DNA of 64,000 nucleotides. Source: Rossellomorea aquimaris (lineage in GTDB: Bacteria > Bacillota > Bacilli > Bacillales > Bacillaceae_B). This document shows positions 17,543 through 26,178 of the stretch, piece by piece. The translations under genes and the position numbers were made by a program. Position 1 is the stretch's first letter. Each line of letters begins with the position of its first letter. The notes under the pieces are model-generated. The model was given only the letters and a program-made list of their open reading frames with translations. It was not told the origin of the DNA and did no database searches. Where the stretch lies: assembly GCF_020172085.1 (NCBI RefSeq), contig NZ_JAIVAT010000006.1:50273-114272 (forward strand), in the 5' to 3' direction.

Positions 17543-18007
17543 ATGTACGATCACAGATCAATATTCCCCGGCTTACCCGGTTTTCCCGGAGGAGGACAGG
17601 GATCCGGTGGAGGCTTCCCTGGTTTCCCAGGAGGTGGCCAAGGTTCCGGCGGGGGCTTCCCTGGCATTCCCGGTTTCCCAGGCGGAGGACAAGGTGCACC
17701 AAGCTCACCACCACCATCTGGCGGACAAGGCGGACAAAACCAACCACCAGGCCCACCTCCGAACTTCCAACCACAAAAAACGGCAATGCAAGGAACGCAA
17801 GGTGGACCGAGTTTGTATGCAGTAGATCCAGGTGCCATCAGAAGATGTTTATTCCGCTACACGTATATATGGCTAAGAAGAGATTCATTCTGGTTCTACC
17901 CGGTATATGTGGGACGCCGCTCCATTGCCGGATGGAGATGGATCGGATTCACCTGGGTTTACTTCGGTATCGATTTGGATAAAATTGAATCCTTTACGTG
18001 TGTGTAG
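17543..18007 (+). CDS. Gly/Pro-rich protein with a conserved aromatic C-terminal domain
   Basis: 154 aa. Residues 8-75 are collagen-like low-complexity repeats (FPGGGQGSGGG units, then PPP/GGQ); residues 85-154 form a compact aromatic domain (YTYIWLRRDSFWFYP, GWRWIGFTWVYFGIDLDKI). I recall such C-terminal domains in uncharacterised Bacillus proteins, possibly spore- or surface-associated, but cannot name one. No signal peptide. Strong RBS GAGGAGG, sequestered by a hairpin. The SIMPL-domain gene starts 8 bp after its stop. Confidence 0.7.
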   Translation: MYDHRSIFPGLPGFPGGGQGSGGGFPGFPGGGQGSGGGFPGIPGFPGGGQGAPSSPPPSGGQGGQNQPPGPPPNFQPQKTAMQGTQGGPSLYAVDPGAIRRCLFRYTYIWLRRDSFWFYPVYVGRRSIAGWRWIGFTWVYFGIDLDKIESFTCV

Positions 18008-18015
18008 GGTTCGTC

Positions 18016-18669
18016 ATGTACTCTTATCCATACTATCGTACCACTAACACGAATGGCACCATAACTGTCAGCGGGGAGCACACACTTTATGTCGATCCGG
18101 ATCAAGCCGTCGTCTCGATCGGTATTGTCACGAATGATCAAAATCTTGAAACCGCACAGAGTCAGAATCAGCAACTTTCGAGTAAAGTCGTTCAGTCCCT
18201 GCTAAACAATGGTGTCGCAAAAGAAGACATCCAGACGTCCAATTATCAAGTGTTTCCTCAATACAATTACGAGGATGGTAAACAAACGTTCAAAGGATAT
18301 GAAGTCCGACAGGTATTCAGGGTGACCATCAAAACCATCGAACACGTCGGAGAAATCATCGATGATGCAATAAAAAGCGGAGCCAATCGTGTAGAAAACA
18401 TTCAATTCGTCCAGTCGGAACCGATAGAATCCTACCGACATGCTCTCGCTTTAGCCTACCAGGAGGCATACCAAAAAGCACTCACATTATCAAGCCAGTC
18501 AAATCAACAGCTCAATCCTAAGCCAAAGTCCATTACGGAACAATCCCGACCCGTGGCCGCGCCCTATATGAACACCGCCTATCTAAAGGCAGCTGACGAA
18601 AGTACAGCCGTCCAGCCCGGCCAGATTGCCGTCACCGCCATCATTACAGTGGAATTCAGGACTCATTAA
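18016..18669 (+). CDS. SIMPL (DUF541) domain protein
   Basis: 217 aa. Matches the SIMPL family: GTITVSGEHTLYVDPDQAVVSIGI at the N terminus, VVQSLLNNGVAKEDIQTSNYQVFP, then AYQEAYQKALTLSS and a C-terminal beta strand ending ITVEFRTH. Family members form oligomeric envelope proteins of unknown role. No obvious signal peptide. Start at the ATG after TAGGGTTCGTC. Likely cotranscribed with the Gly/Pro-rich protein. Confidence 0.8.
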   Translation: MYSYPYYRTTNTNGTITVSGEHTLYVDPDQAVVSIGIVTNDQNLETAQSQNQQLSSKVVQSLLNNGVAKEDIQTSNYQVFPQYNYEDGKQTFKGYEVRQVFRVTIKTIEHVGEIIDDAIKSGANRVENIQFVQSEPIESYRHALALAYQEAYQKALTLSSQSNQQLNPKPKSITEQSRPVAAPYMNTAYLKAADESTAVQPGQIAVTAIITVEFRTH

Positions 18670-18709
18670 AAAAACTGCCAAAGTAGATTCCTACTGAGGC
18701 AGTTTTTTT
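18668..18709 (+). terminator. rho-independent terminator
   Basis: AAAAAAACTGCC and GGCAGTTTTTTT with a paired TAG/CTA inside. A GGGACGGACCTT repeat follows at 18710-18723. Confidence 0.8.
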
Positions 18710-18818
18710 GAGGGACGGACCTTTTGATGAAGGGGTCCTCAATAGTGCTAGTTGAATGGTTTGATCATGGCTAGATCTAGATCCCTACCCTTCTTGTGGA
18801 GAAGCGGGATAGAACGAT

Positions 18819-18906
18819 TTGCGTCGTTTATTACATAATTGCGTCATTTTAAAATTTTTTGCGTCATTTCACATGTTTTTGCGTCATTTTCTAAAGTAAT
18901 TGCGTC
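18819..18906. repeat. five-unit tandem array of TTGCGTC, 20-21 bp period
   Basis: TTGCGTC occurs at 18819, 18839, 18859, 18879 and 18900; four copies continue as AT(T)T or GTTT. The DNA between is AT-rich and not conserved. It lies between a terminator and the end of the leftward quinone reductase gene. Confidence 0.8.
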
Positions 18907-18960
18907 AAATCCCATGAATAACCAAAATAACCCAACAGTCGCTCAAAAAGATCCGATCCT

Positions 18961-19500
18961 CTACCGGCCGCTCTTCAAATCCCCATCAACCACATAACGA
19001 GCCACTTGATCGGCAGAGATGGCGACTTCATCATCACTCAACATCCGAACTCCATGCTCGACATAAGAAGGCAGAAATCTCATTCCAGTAAGATTAGCCG
19101 TTGCCTGCAATGGCTTCAATAGTTCACTCATGGAATAATGATTGAAGCCTCCAGATCGGTATGCCCCACCTGGTCCTCCTGTTGAGGTGACAACCATGAA
19201 TTCCTTGCCATGCAACTTCGTCCCTTCTGAACCGTACGCCCAGCCGTATGCCAGCACTTGATCCTGCCATTCTTTTAAGATGGCTGGGGTGCTGTACCAG
19301 AAGAACGGAAATTGGAATACGATGCGGTCATGTTCTAACAACAAACTTTGTTCTTTTTCAACGTCAATTCTCATATCAGGATATTCTTTATATAGATGAT
19401 GGACAGTGACGTCCTCTTCCTTCTCAAGTCTCCCTGCCCAGGCTTTATTCATTCTGGATTCTTCAATATTTGGATGTCCAACCAACACTAATGTTTTCAT
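18961..19500 (-). CDS. NAD(P)H:quinone oxidoreductase of the YwrO/KefF type
   Basis: 179 aa flavodoxin-like fold. N terminus TLVLVGHPNIEESRMNKAW, then FQFPFFWYSTPAILKEWQDQVL and VVTSTGGPGGAY, as in the NQO1/KefF/YwrO family of FMN or FAD quinone reductases. Start at the ATG after AAGGAGGTAGGCAAT; the longer frame is discarded. Two identical-type inverted repeats in the promoter suggest control by a MarR-like regulator that is not encoded nearby. Confidence 0.85.
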   Translation of the reverse strand: MKTLVLVGHPNIEESRMNKAWAGRLEKEEDVTVHHLYKEYPDMRIDVEKEQSLLLEHDRIVFQFPFFWYSTPAILKEWQDQVLAYGWAYGSEGTKLHGKEFMVVTSTGGPGGAYRSGGFNHYSMSELLKPLQATANLTGMRFLPSYVEHGVRMLSDDEVAISADQVARYVVDGDLKSGR

Positions 19501-19515
19501 ATTGCCTACCTCCTT

Positions 19516-19531
19516 ATTTGCATATACAAAT
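19516..19531 (-). promoter_or_regulatory. operator copy 1 upstream of the quinone reductase
   Basis: ATTTGCATATACAAAT, a near palindrome just downstream of the -10 (TATTAT on the minus strand, 19530-19535). Confidence 0.6.
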
Positions 19532-19545
19532 AATAGCACAGTTTC

Positions 19546-19561
19546 ATTTGCACATACAAAT
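19546..19561 (-). promoter_or_regulatory. operator copy 2 with -35 box
   Basis: ATTTGCACATACAAAT, exactly 30 bp from copy 1. It overlaps the -35 TTGTAT (19554-19559), which sits 18 bases before the -10. Confidence 0.6.
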
Positions 19562-19643
19562 ATTATCGTAAAAATTTTTATTTTTTTATTTTCCAATATG
19601 AAAACTTCTTGGTTAGCTACGAATTAATCATTTACCTCAAGCC

Positions 19644-20450
19644 CTATTCACCCAAAGACTTTGATTTTCTCCCGCAAGCTTCCATTGCAGATAATACAGC
19701 TCCTTTAAACTGATGTTTCTCCAGTGCCGCCACTGCTTCAATTGTTGCTCCGCCTGGTGAACAAACGGCATCCTTCAGTTCTCCGGGATGAGTGCCGGTT
19801 TCAAGTACCATTTTCGCGGCTCCAAGTACAGCCTGTGCTGCCAGCTGATAAGCCTGTTTTCTAGGAATTCCCTGGAGGACGGCTCCATCAGCAAGTGCCT
19901 CGATGAACATAAACACGTATGCAGGGGATGAACCACTTACGGCAGGTATGGCATCCATCAAGCTTTCGTCCACCCTTTCCGCCTTTCCAAAGCTATCAAG
20001 GATTGCCTGAACGTCTTCAAGATCCGCATCGGTTACTACCTCGTTCACACAATAGGCCGTCATTCCTTCTCCAACAAGAGATGGAGTATTCGGCATGGTC
20101 CGTACGATTTTGGCTTCAGGGGAAATCTGTTCTTCCATCCATTTAATCGTAATCCCTGCAGCAATCGTAATGATGATGGCATCCTCTTTCAGGGAACCTT
20201 TGATTTCTTCGATCAGTTCTCTGTATTGATCTGGTTTCACCGCCAGGAATACGATATCTGAAAAAGCAGCTACACTCTGGTTATCTTTTGTCGTTTTCAC
20301 TCCGAATTGTTCTTCAACCTCTGCGACGGTGGCTTCTGTACGGGCACTCGCTCGGACGGATTGTCCATCCACTAGCCCGGACTTCAATATCCCTCCCATG
20401 ATGGCACGTGCCATATTTCCACATCCAATAAATCCAATGGTTTTATCCAT
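19644..20450 (-). CDS. proC: pyrroline-5-carboxylate reductase
   Basis: 268 aa. Rossmann start TIGFIGCGNMARAIMGGIL, AVKPDQYRELIEEI, RTMPNTPSLVGEGMTAYC and the C-terminal signature DAVCSPGGATIEAVAALE. It reduces pyrroline-5-carboxylate to proline with NAD(P)H. Bacillus often carries several paralogues (ProG, ProH, ProI), so this may be one of them. Start at the ATG with GAGGTGA upstream. Single gene. Confidence 0.9.
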   Translation of the reverse strand: MDKTIGFIGCGNMARAIMGGILKSGLVDGQSVRASARTEATVAEVEEQFGVKTTKDNQSVAAFSDIVFLAVKPDQYRELIEEIKGSLKEDAIIITIAAGITIKWMEEQISPEAKIVRTMPNTPSLVGEGMTAYCVNEVVTDADLEDVQAILDSFGKAERVDESLMDAIPAVSGSSPAYVFMFIEALADGAVLQGIPRKQAYQLAAQAVLGAAKMVLETGTHPGELKDAVCSPGGATIEAVAALEKHQFKGAVLSAMEACGRKSKSLGE

Positions 20451-20531
20451 TTCTTTCACCTCACGTATGTATGTAAACAGTCTTTAGCATCATATCAAAC
20501 TTTCAGCCTTAAAGAAATGTTTCCCCCTCCT

Positions 20532-20565
20532 AAAAAAAAGACTTAAAGGCCTGCACCTTTAAGTC
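20532..20565 (-). terminator. terminator of the 20571-21793 operon
   Basis: GACTTAAAGG pairs with CCTTTAAGTC; on the minus strand it is followed by TTTTTTTT. Confidence 0.85.
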
Positions 20566-20570
20566 TCTCA

Positions 20571-20774
20571 TCATTCCACCAGCTTCCCACAGTGTGGACA
20601 GAGGGATTTGATATAATCCTTTGGAACTTTCTTATGACAATGATAGCAGGTTTTCACATACACCGGATTCTTAAACAAGTCGTCTGACATGCCGTAACCA
20701 CTTTTGAAGGTCGACTTCATCAGTCTGACTAATAACCCGATGATGACTCCGCTAATCAGTAAAGCCCAGATCAT
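20571..20774 (-). CDS. small membrane protein with a zinc ribbon
   Basis: 67 aa. One N-terminal membrane helix (IWALLISGVIIGLLVRLM), then a zinc-ribbon pair CYHCHKK and CPHCGK near the C terminus. Starts inside the stop of the upstream kinase gene (ATGA overlap), so it is translationally coupled. Function unknown. Confidence 0.7.
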   Translation of the reverse strand: MIWALLISGVIIGLLVRLMKSTFKSGYGMSDDLFKNPVYVKTCYHCHKKVPKDYIKSLCPHCGKLVE

Positions 20775-21793
20775 CTTGCCCGGACTACATCAATGATTTT
20801 CCCATAATCCAGTTCGACGATCGGTTCATCCTTATGTAGTCTCTCACTTATCTGAGACAACAAAGACTCTTCTCCTTCTGACATATTCGTCAGATCCCAT
20901 TTCTTATGGAAAACTGTGTACAGAGTCAGGTCCCTCAGAAGCAGAAAATGGGGAATGCGCTTGACCCATTCATCCTGGATTTCACATTCCGTCCTGTATC
21001 CTTGTAGAAACGCAATGAGGAATCTTTCTCCGAACTCACTTCGGTTTTCGAGCGTGTCATTTCGAAACTTCCACCATACCGAATAATACAGCGGGATGGC
21101 CACATCACTTATAAAAAAGAATTCTGTACTATCATCAAAGTCAAACACATGTAGATCACCTTCATGATAGAAGAAATTTCCCGGATGGATATCCGAATGA
21201 ATGAGACCAAACGTGTCTTGCGTCTCAACGAATCCCCTGATTCTTTCTTTATTTCGATGACCTTTTTCAATAATATCCTTGTCTTCTTTTAACGATAAAT
21301 ATTTCTCGTAATCAAGCACATCATCCTGATCCCAGCGATTCCGTCTATTCTCATTCTGATTGTATCCTTTTGTAACCCTATGCATATGCCCTGTAAGTTT
21401 TCCCCATTTGTAAAAAAGTTGTTCATCAAATAATGGGTCATTGATCTTCACAGGACCTCCTGGAGCTTTATCAAATAAACAAACAATAAAGGATGTTTCA
21501 CCTGTATTGAAGACTTCTACTAGATTTCCTTTGTCCGAATCATTCACTAGGGAGACATGCACACCATTTTTATGTAAATAATTGATCCATTTCAGCTCTG
21601 CCTCCACTTCTTCTTTGGAGCGATGGGAACTGTGGGTCAGACGGAGGATATAAGGAACCCCTCCCTTATGCACTTCAAATACATAATTTTCGAAATCACC
21701 AAGCTTCTTTGCACTTGTCGCGTCACAGCTGAAACGCGACGCGGCATCTCTTAACAAATCCTCTGTAAATAGCTCTTCAATCCATTTTTCCAT
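20771..21793 (-). CDS. phosphotransferase (APH/choline-kinase-like)
   Basis: 340 aa. Protein-kinase-like APH fold with a Brenner motif LIHSDIHPGNFF (catalytic Asp near 199) and metal motif VFDFDDSTEFFF. It resembles YerI/SrkA-type or aminoglycoside phosphotransferase-family kinases; the substrate is unknown and resistance is not implied. RBS AGGAGAATCCAAG. Probably cotranscribed with the YciI-like gene 12 bp upstream and the zinc-ribbon gene. Confidence 0.8.
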   Translation of the reverse strand: MEKWIEELFTEDLLRDAASRFSCDATSAKKLGDFENYVFEVHKGGVPYILRLTHSSHRSKEEVEAELKWINYLHKNGVHVSLVNDSDKGNLVEVFNTGETSFIVCLFDKAPGGPVKINDPLFDEQLFYKWGKLTGHMHRVTKGYNQNENRRNRWDQDDVLDYEKYLSLKEDKDIIEKGHRNKERIRGFVETQDTFGLIHSDIHPGNFFYHEGDLHVFDFDDSTEFFFISDVAIPLYYSVWWKFRNDTLENRSEFGERFLIAFLQGYRTECEIQDEWVKRIPHFLLLRDLTLYTVFHKKWDLTNMSEGEESLLSQISERLHKDEPIVELDYGKIIDVVRAR

Positions 21794-21804
21794 CTTGGAT
21801 TCTC

Positions 21805-22125
21805 CTACTCTGACATGTTATTGTTTTGATTCCTGAGAAGCGCCACCCGGTAAGGGAATAGTTCTGCCGTCATGATCCCTTCCTTCACAGCGGGATCGTC
21901 TTCCATCATGATCATTGCCTGCTTCTCATCATCTGCTTCGAATACCACGATTCCAAAGGCATTTTCTTCTTCATTCAACGTTCTTCCCGCAAGGATCACC
22001 TGACCGGATTCGGTCATCTCCTTCAGTCTAATAAAATGACGTTGAACGATCCCTTCATCCTCGACGGTCCAGCTTCCCTCCTGATGCAAGCGGGGAATCA
22101 GCTTTAACACATAAATGTATTCCAT
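21805..22125 (-). CDS. YciI-like protein
   Basis: 106 aa with the YCII pattern: HFIRLKEMTESGQVILAGRT, then FGIVVFEADDEKQAMIMMEDDPAVKEGIMTAE. These small ferredoxin-like-fold proteins have a His-Asp pair and uncertain enzymatic roles. First gene of the leftward three-gene unit with the APH-type kinase. Confidence 0.75.
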   Translation of the reverse strand: MEYIYVLKLIPRLHQEGSWTVEDEGIVQRHFIRLKEMTESGQVILAGRTLNEEENAFGIVVFEADDEKQAMIMMEDDPAVKEGIMTAELFPYRVALLRNQNNNMSE

Positions 22126-22193
22126 TTCCTACACTCCCTTCCCCCATACATATACGACTTTGGTAATAGAGAATCCTTTTTCCACAGACAGAA

Positions 22194-22222
22194 AAAGCCA
22201 TTGAGAATACCTCAACAGCTTT
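22194..22222. terminator. terminator of the hydrolase gene
   Basis: AAAGC and TTGAG pair with CTCAA and GCTTT around a small internal loop, with TTTTT following on the minus strand. Confidence 0.6.
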
Positions 22223-22233
22223 CAGATCCTATA

Positions 22234-22971
22234 TTAGTGTTCTTTCATCCACCTGTTCATCGTCTGAATGATTTCATCCTGTTGCTCCCAGACAGGAATA
22301 CTTGCTTTCCGGTCTCCTTTCTGAGGACCGTAGACACCGAATCCAGCATGATTCCCCCCTTTAATTTGATGAAAGGTCGCAGTGGACGGCAATAATGCTT
22401 TACTTTCTTCAATATCTTCCCCGGTGGTAAGACCATCTTTTTCCGCATAGATACTGAGCATAGGCAGGTTACCCTCGGAAAAGTCCGACGATTTTACTGG
22501 ATATGAAGCAAGGAAGATCACCCCGTTTACATCACTTTGATGTTCATAGGCATACGAAGCTGCTGCCACACCGCCTAAAGAGTGACCAGACACATACCAA
22601 TCAAGCGATTCATCAAAGTCGTCCATGATTTGTTCAGATTCATTTATCCCCAAAAATGCAATATGAAAGGGCATCTTAGGAATGACGACGGTATATCCCT
22701 TTTCGGATAAAGACTTCCCGATGTATCCATATGCCTCTACTTCAACCTTTGCCCCTGGATAAAGGATCAGACCTTTTCCATTTGGATCTTCACTGTTAAA
22801 TATCAGCCAGTCATTTTTTTCTTTAATCAAAGGATCCTCATCCATTTTGACTTTATTCAACAATTCTTCTGTTGCAGAATAAGTTTGTTCGGACCAAATA
22901 TAAAAACCGAGAAAACCAACTAAGACAACTGCAAGAATCACAATCCCTATCCACTTCAGCACTTTTTTCAA
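22234..22971 (-). CDS. membrane-anchored alpha/beta hydrolase
   Basis: About 245 aa. An N-terminal membrane anchor (WIGIVILAVVLVGFLGFYIW) is followed by an alpha/beta hydrolase domain: nucleophile elbow VSGHSLGGVAAA, Asp region SIYAEKDGLTT and final His in GGNHAGFGVYG. Substrate unknown; the active site faces outward. The best start is TTG at 22971 after AAAGGGG; longer starts overlap that RBS or lack one. Confidence 0.78.
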   Translation of the reverse strand: MKKVLKWIGIVILAVVLVGFLGFYIWSEQTYSATEELLNKVKMDEDPLIKEKNDWLIFNSEDPNGKGLILYPGAKVEVEAYGYIGKSLSEKGYTVVIPKMPFHIAFLGINESEQIMDDFDESLDWYVSGHSLGGVAAASYAYEHQSDVNGVIFLASYPVKSSDFSEGNLPMLSIYAEKDGLTTGEDIEESKALLPSTATFHQIKGGNHAGFGVYGPQKGDRKASIPVWEQQDEIIQTMNRWMKEH

Positions 22972-23148
22972 TGCTTTCACCCCTTTACACACTGCGTTAT
23001 GATGTTTTCTGACATACACTCATACAAAAAGTGACCAATCAACACTTGACCACGAATCTTATCATACACTCTTGCCTTCTTTCATTCATGTTAATTCTAG
23101 TATAAAATGCTATTTAAACGATGAATACATACGGAAGGAGCATTTAAT

Positions 23149-23826
23149 GTGGATAACGTGGCAAAAATAGCAGCCGGCGAAAAGGCAGCGGAATATATAA
23201 AAGACGGCATGACCATCGGATTAGGATCTGGATCGACCGTTTATTGGACAATTCAAAAAATAGGGGAGCTTGTATCCCAAGGGTTACAAATCAAGGCCAT
23301 CCCCTCTTCGACTGGAACAGAGCGACTGGCAAATGAAGCCGGCATTCCATTGACCACCTTCTCCGAAGTAAAAGAGTTGGATCTCTCAATCGATGGTGCA
23401 GATGAAGTCGATCCAGCGTTCCAATTAATCAAAGGTGGGGGCGGTGCATTGGTAAGAGAGAAGTTCGTTGATGCATTTACTAAGAAATTCATAGTCGTAG
23501 TGGATGAGTCTAAAAAAGTTCCTATGCTCGGTGCCTTTCCCCTTCCTGTCGAAGTGATCCCCTTTGGATGGGAAATGACTTTCCGATCACTGGCTGATTT
23601 AGGATGCACGCCGGTTCTAAGGAAGAAAGATAACCATATTTTCCTTTCTGATAACGGGAACTATATCATAGATTGCCACTTCTCGAAAATTGAGCATCCA
23701 TCCACCCTGCACCATCATTTGAAACAATTATTAGGTGTTGTGGAGACGGGCCTCTTCATTGATATGGCTGATGTAGTGATTGTAGGAAAAGAAAATGGAG
23801 TGGAGATCCTCGAAGCAAGGGAATAA
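23149..23826 (+). CDS. rpiA: ribose-5-phosphate isomerase A
   Basis: 225 aa. RpiA motifs: GLGSGSTVYW, IPSSTGTERLA, DLSIDGADEVD and LIKGGGGALVREK with the catalytic Glu/Lys. It interconverts ribose-5-phosphate and ribulose-5-phosphate. GTG start with GGAG eight bases upstream; an ATG two bases earlier is out of frame. Followed by a strong terminator. Confidence 0.92.
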   Translation: MDNVAKIAAGEKAAEYIKDGMTIGLGSGSTVYWTIQKIGELVSQGLQIKAIPSSTGTERLANEAGIPLTTFSEVKELDLSIDGADEVDPAFQLIKGGGGALVREKFVDAFTKKFIVVVDESKKVPMLGAFPLPVEVIPFGWEMTFRSLADLGCTPVLRKKDNHIFLSDNGNYIIDCHFSKIEHPSTLHHHLKQLLGVVETGLFIDMADVVIVGKENGVEILEARE

Positions 23827-23830
23827 TCCA

Positions 23831-23863
23831 AATAAAAACCAGTCAACATGACTGGTTTTTATT
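23831..23863. terminator. bidirectional terminator
   Basis: AATAAAAACCAGTC pairs with GACTGGTTTTTATT; between rpiA and the convergent STAS gene. Confidence 0.85.
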
Positions 23864-24350
23864 GATTGGTTTTTTTAAATGTTAAGTCTTTCTCAACCAT
23901 TAAATATTGTAAAGCTGTCCGAAACGTCAAAAAGGTTTTGATTCCATTAAGTTCTGTTATACCGGAATTGATCATCACTTGAGTAAGGGATGGTGTGAAA
24001 CCTACAAAGAGGGTTTCGATTCCCATCAACCCGATCGCCTTGGCCATGTTATCGATATAGGAGCCAAAGACTTCGATTTCACCAATTTCCTTCTCTGAAA
24101 TCGCTGAAAAATCGACAATGATAGTGTTAATATCTTCTCCATATGAAGCGTTCAAGATCTTTGAAATGATCATTTCAAAGCGTTCCGGGCTGAGCCTTCC
24201 CGTGATAGGAATCAAAATGGTCTCAGGTACGATGGACGGAATGATAGGTGCTGAAATGTCCATGATCAGCTGCTCAGATTGAGTGAGCTGTTCTTTCAAG
24301 TCCTGGATTTCCTGCTTTAGTTGCTGAATGATTTGACTTTCATCTGTCAT
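23859..24350 (-). CDS. STAS-domain protein, RsbR-related
   Basis: 163 aa. Residues 1-35 form a coiled coil (QLKQEIQDLKEQLTQSEQLI); residues 38-150 are a STAS domain (PETILIPITGRLSPERFEMI, NTIIVDFSAIS, IGLMGIETLFVGFTPSLTQVMI). RsbR/RsbS proteins of the stressosome have this fold, but the globin-like sensor half is absent and the usual phospho-Thr position (DITG) reads DFSA. No other stressosome genes are adjacent. Confidence 0.75.
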   Translation of the reverse strand: MTDESQIIQQLKQEIQDLKEQLTQSEQLIMDISAPIIPSIVPETILIPITGRLSPERFEMIISKILNASYGEDINTIIVDFSAISEKEIGEIEVFGSYIDNMAKAIGLMGIETLFVGFTPSLTQVMINSGITELNGIKTFLTFRTALQYLMVEKDLTFKKTNQ

Positions 24351-24463
24351 AATGAACCTCGCCGTTAATTAAAATAGTTTTGTGTGTAACTACCTCTATT
24401 TTAGCACTTTGTATATCAAACTGACTAATAATTTCGTATGTAACCAAATAAATAGAAGACAGT

Positions 24464-24492
24464 GAAAAACCAGCCTCTTCGGCTGGTTTTTC
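24464..24492 (-). terminator. terminator in front of the yhbH stop
   Basis: GAAAAACCAGCC pairs with GGCTGGTTTTTC around TCTTC. Confidence 0.85.
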
Positions 24493-25662
24493 TCACGCGA
24501 ATGCCTTTTCCTGCTCCTTGTGAAAGAAACTCTTCATGGCATGGAATACATCGGCTTTTTGTTTAAGGATGTAGTAACGGAAATCGTCGTTTTTAATATT
24601 TTTATAGGCAGACATCAACGTGGAGTGACGATTATACTGATTCACTTCACCATAACCAAACATGCTGGATACTTTCATTAATTCTTCTACAAGCTTCACA
24701 CAACGCACATTATCAGATGTCAGATTATCCCCATCCGAGAAATGGAATGGGTAAATGTTGTAGCGGCTTGGAGGATATTTACCATCAATCAGCTCCAGTG
24801 CTTTACGATAAGCTGATGAACAAATGGTTCCCCCGCTTTCCCCTTTCGAGAAGAAGTGCTCTTCTGATACCACTTTAGCTTCCGTATGATGAGCAATAAA
24901 TTCAATTTCTACGGTTTCATATTTCGTACGCAAGAATCGGGTCATCCAGAAAAAAAAGCTTCTTGCCATATATTTCTCCCAAACACCCATACTGCCACTT
25001 GTATCCATCATCGCTAATACAACGGCTTTAGATTCTGGCTTCAACACTTCATTCCACGTTCTGAATTTCAAATCTTCCGTGAAGATCGGATGAAAGCTTG
25101 GCGCTCCTTTCATCGCATTTCTCTTAAAGGCAGACATCATCGTCTTCTTCTTATCTATATTCCCCATTAGACCTGTTTTACGGATATCGTTAAACTCAAT
25201 GTGCTCGACAGTTTGGACATCCTGTTCTTTCTTCTTCAGGTTCGGAAGTTCCAATTGACTGAATAACGCTTCTTCAATCTCAAGCATCGATACTTCAGCT
25301 TCATAATAATCTTCACCGGCTTTATCTCCGGCCCCTTGACCTTTTCCAGGACCCTGCTGCTGTGGTGAACCATCCCTTGCAATGACATCCCCGACCTGAC
25401 TTTCACCGTCTCCCTGCCCGACATGTTTATTCTTATCATAATTATACCGAATTTTATACTCATCTAACGAACGAATCGGGATTTTGACGACGTCGCGACC
25501 ATTGGACATGACAATGTTTTCTTCCGTGATCAAGTCTGGTAAATTGTTGCGGATGGCATCCTGTACTTTCTCTTGATGTCTCTGTTGATCATCGTGACCT
25601 TTGCGGTGGAGGGCCCAATCTTCCTTGGAAACGACAAACTGATGATTATCCATTTGACTCAA
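24493..25662 (-). CDS. yhbH: YhbH (YeaH/YhbH) sporulation protein
   Basis: 389 aa DUF444 protein. N terminus [21 protein letters not shown], a Gln/Gly-rich linker (residues 90-115), then a von-Willebrand-like domain with [20 protein letters not shown] and [12 protein letters not shown]. It belongs with PrkA and SpoVR in a conserved partnership. TTG start after AAGGAGGGGAATAAT. Downstream of prkA on the same strand with two small genes between. Confidence 0.88.
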   Translation of the reverse strand: MSQMDNHQFVVSKEDWALHRKGHDDQQRHQEKVQDAIRNNLPDLITEENIVMSNGRDVVKIPIRSLDEYKIRYNYDKNKHVGQGDGESQVGDVIARDGSPQQQGPGKGQGAGDKAGEDYYEAEVSMLEIEEALFSQLELPNLKKKEQDVQTVEHIEFNDIRKTGLMGNIDKKKTMMSAFKRNAMKGAPSFHPIFTEDLKFRTWNEVLKPESKAVVLAMMDTSGSMGVWEKYMARSFFFWMTRFLRTKYETVEIEFIAHHTEAKVVSEEHFFSKGESGGTICSSAYRKALELIDGKYPPSRYNIYPFHFSDGDNLTSDNVRCVKLVEELMKVSSMFGYGEVNQYNRHSTLMSAYKNIKNDDFRYYILKQKADVFHAMKSFFHKEQEKAFA

Positions 25663-25928
25663 ATTATTCCCCTCCTTAAAATTTTTTCACATTTTTTCAA
25701 TTTCCTGCATACACTATGTTGACTGTCTTATCTGCACGTATCCCATGAGGTGAAACGGGGATTACTCTATCCTATGCAGAAGTATTAATAAATTTACAAA
25801 TAATTTCGACAATTAACGGTTCTTTTATGATTGGACAAGCCTATTTTTCAAAGGGGTTGTCCTTGGGTCCTTCTTTGTCTATATAAAGCATCCTTTAACC
25901 AAAAAAATAACCAGGCAATATCACCTGA
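25663..25928. other. gene-free stretch upstream of yhbH
   Basis: AT-rich spacer. It holds the yhbH leader and, at its far end, the terminator of the 57-aa gene. I see no ORF with an RBS here. Confidence 0.5.
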
Positions 25929-25930
25929 TT
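25901..25930 (-). terminator. terminator of the 57-aa gene
   Basis: AATCAGG pairs with CCTGGTT on the minus strand, followed by ATTTTTTT. Confidence 0.6.
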
Positions 25931-26102
25931 AAGCTTCTTCTTCATATTGAGCTGGATCTGACACTCGATTGTGCAACTTCAGTTCGCCACTGGAACGTAA
26001 CTTCTCCATCTGCTTCCCTAACTTAATGACTTCCTCCATATTGGAGGCCATGCTTCCGTTAAGAGGTTCCGCATCTACCCGAGGTTTAGGTTCGAAAGAC
26101 AT
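25929..26102 (-). CDS. 57-aa paralogous small protein, copy 1
   Basis: Hydrophilic small protein starting MSFEPKPRVDAEPLNGSMA. It shares the motif NGSMA-x2-MEE-x3-LGKQM-x-KLR with the product of the next gene upstream (26179-26361). RBS AAGGTGG nine bases before the ATG. Location between prkA and yhbH suggests a sporulation-linked role; function unknown. Confidence 0.75.
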   Translation of the reverse strand: MSFEPKPRVDAEPLNGSMASNMEEVIKLGKQMEKLRSSGELKLHNRVSDPAQYEEEA

Positions 26103-26178
26103 CTTATCAACCCACCTTCATTTGTTAAAGGGCCCAGCTCTCTATCTATAGATTATTATATTCAGACTTTTCCGTCAA

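Noticed and set aside
17541..17838. Pro/Gly-rich ORFs on both strands over the Gly/Pro-rich gene
   Set aside because: They mirror the repeats of the gene on the plus strand and have no RBS.
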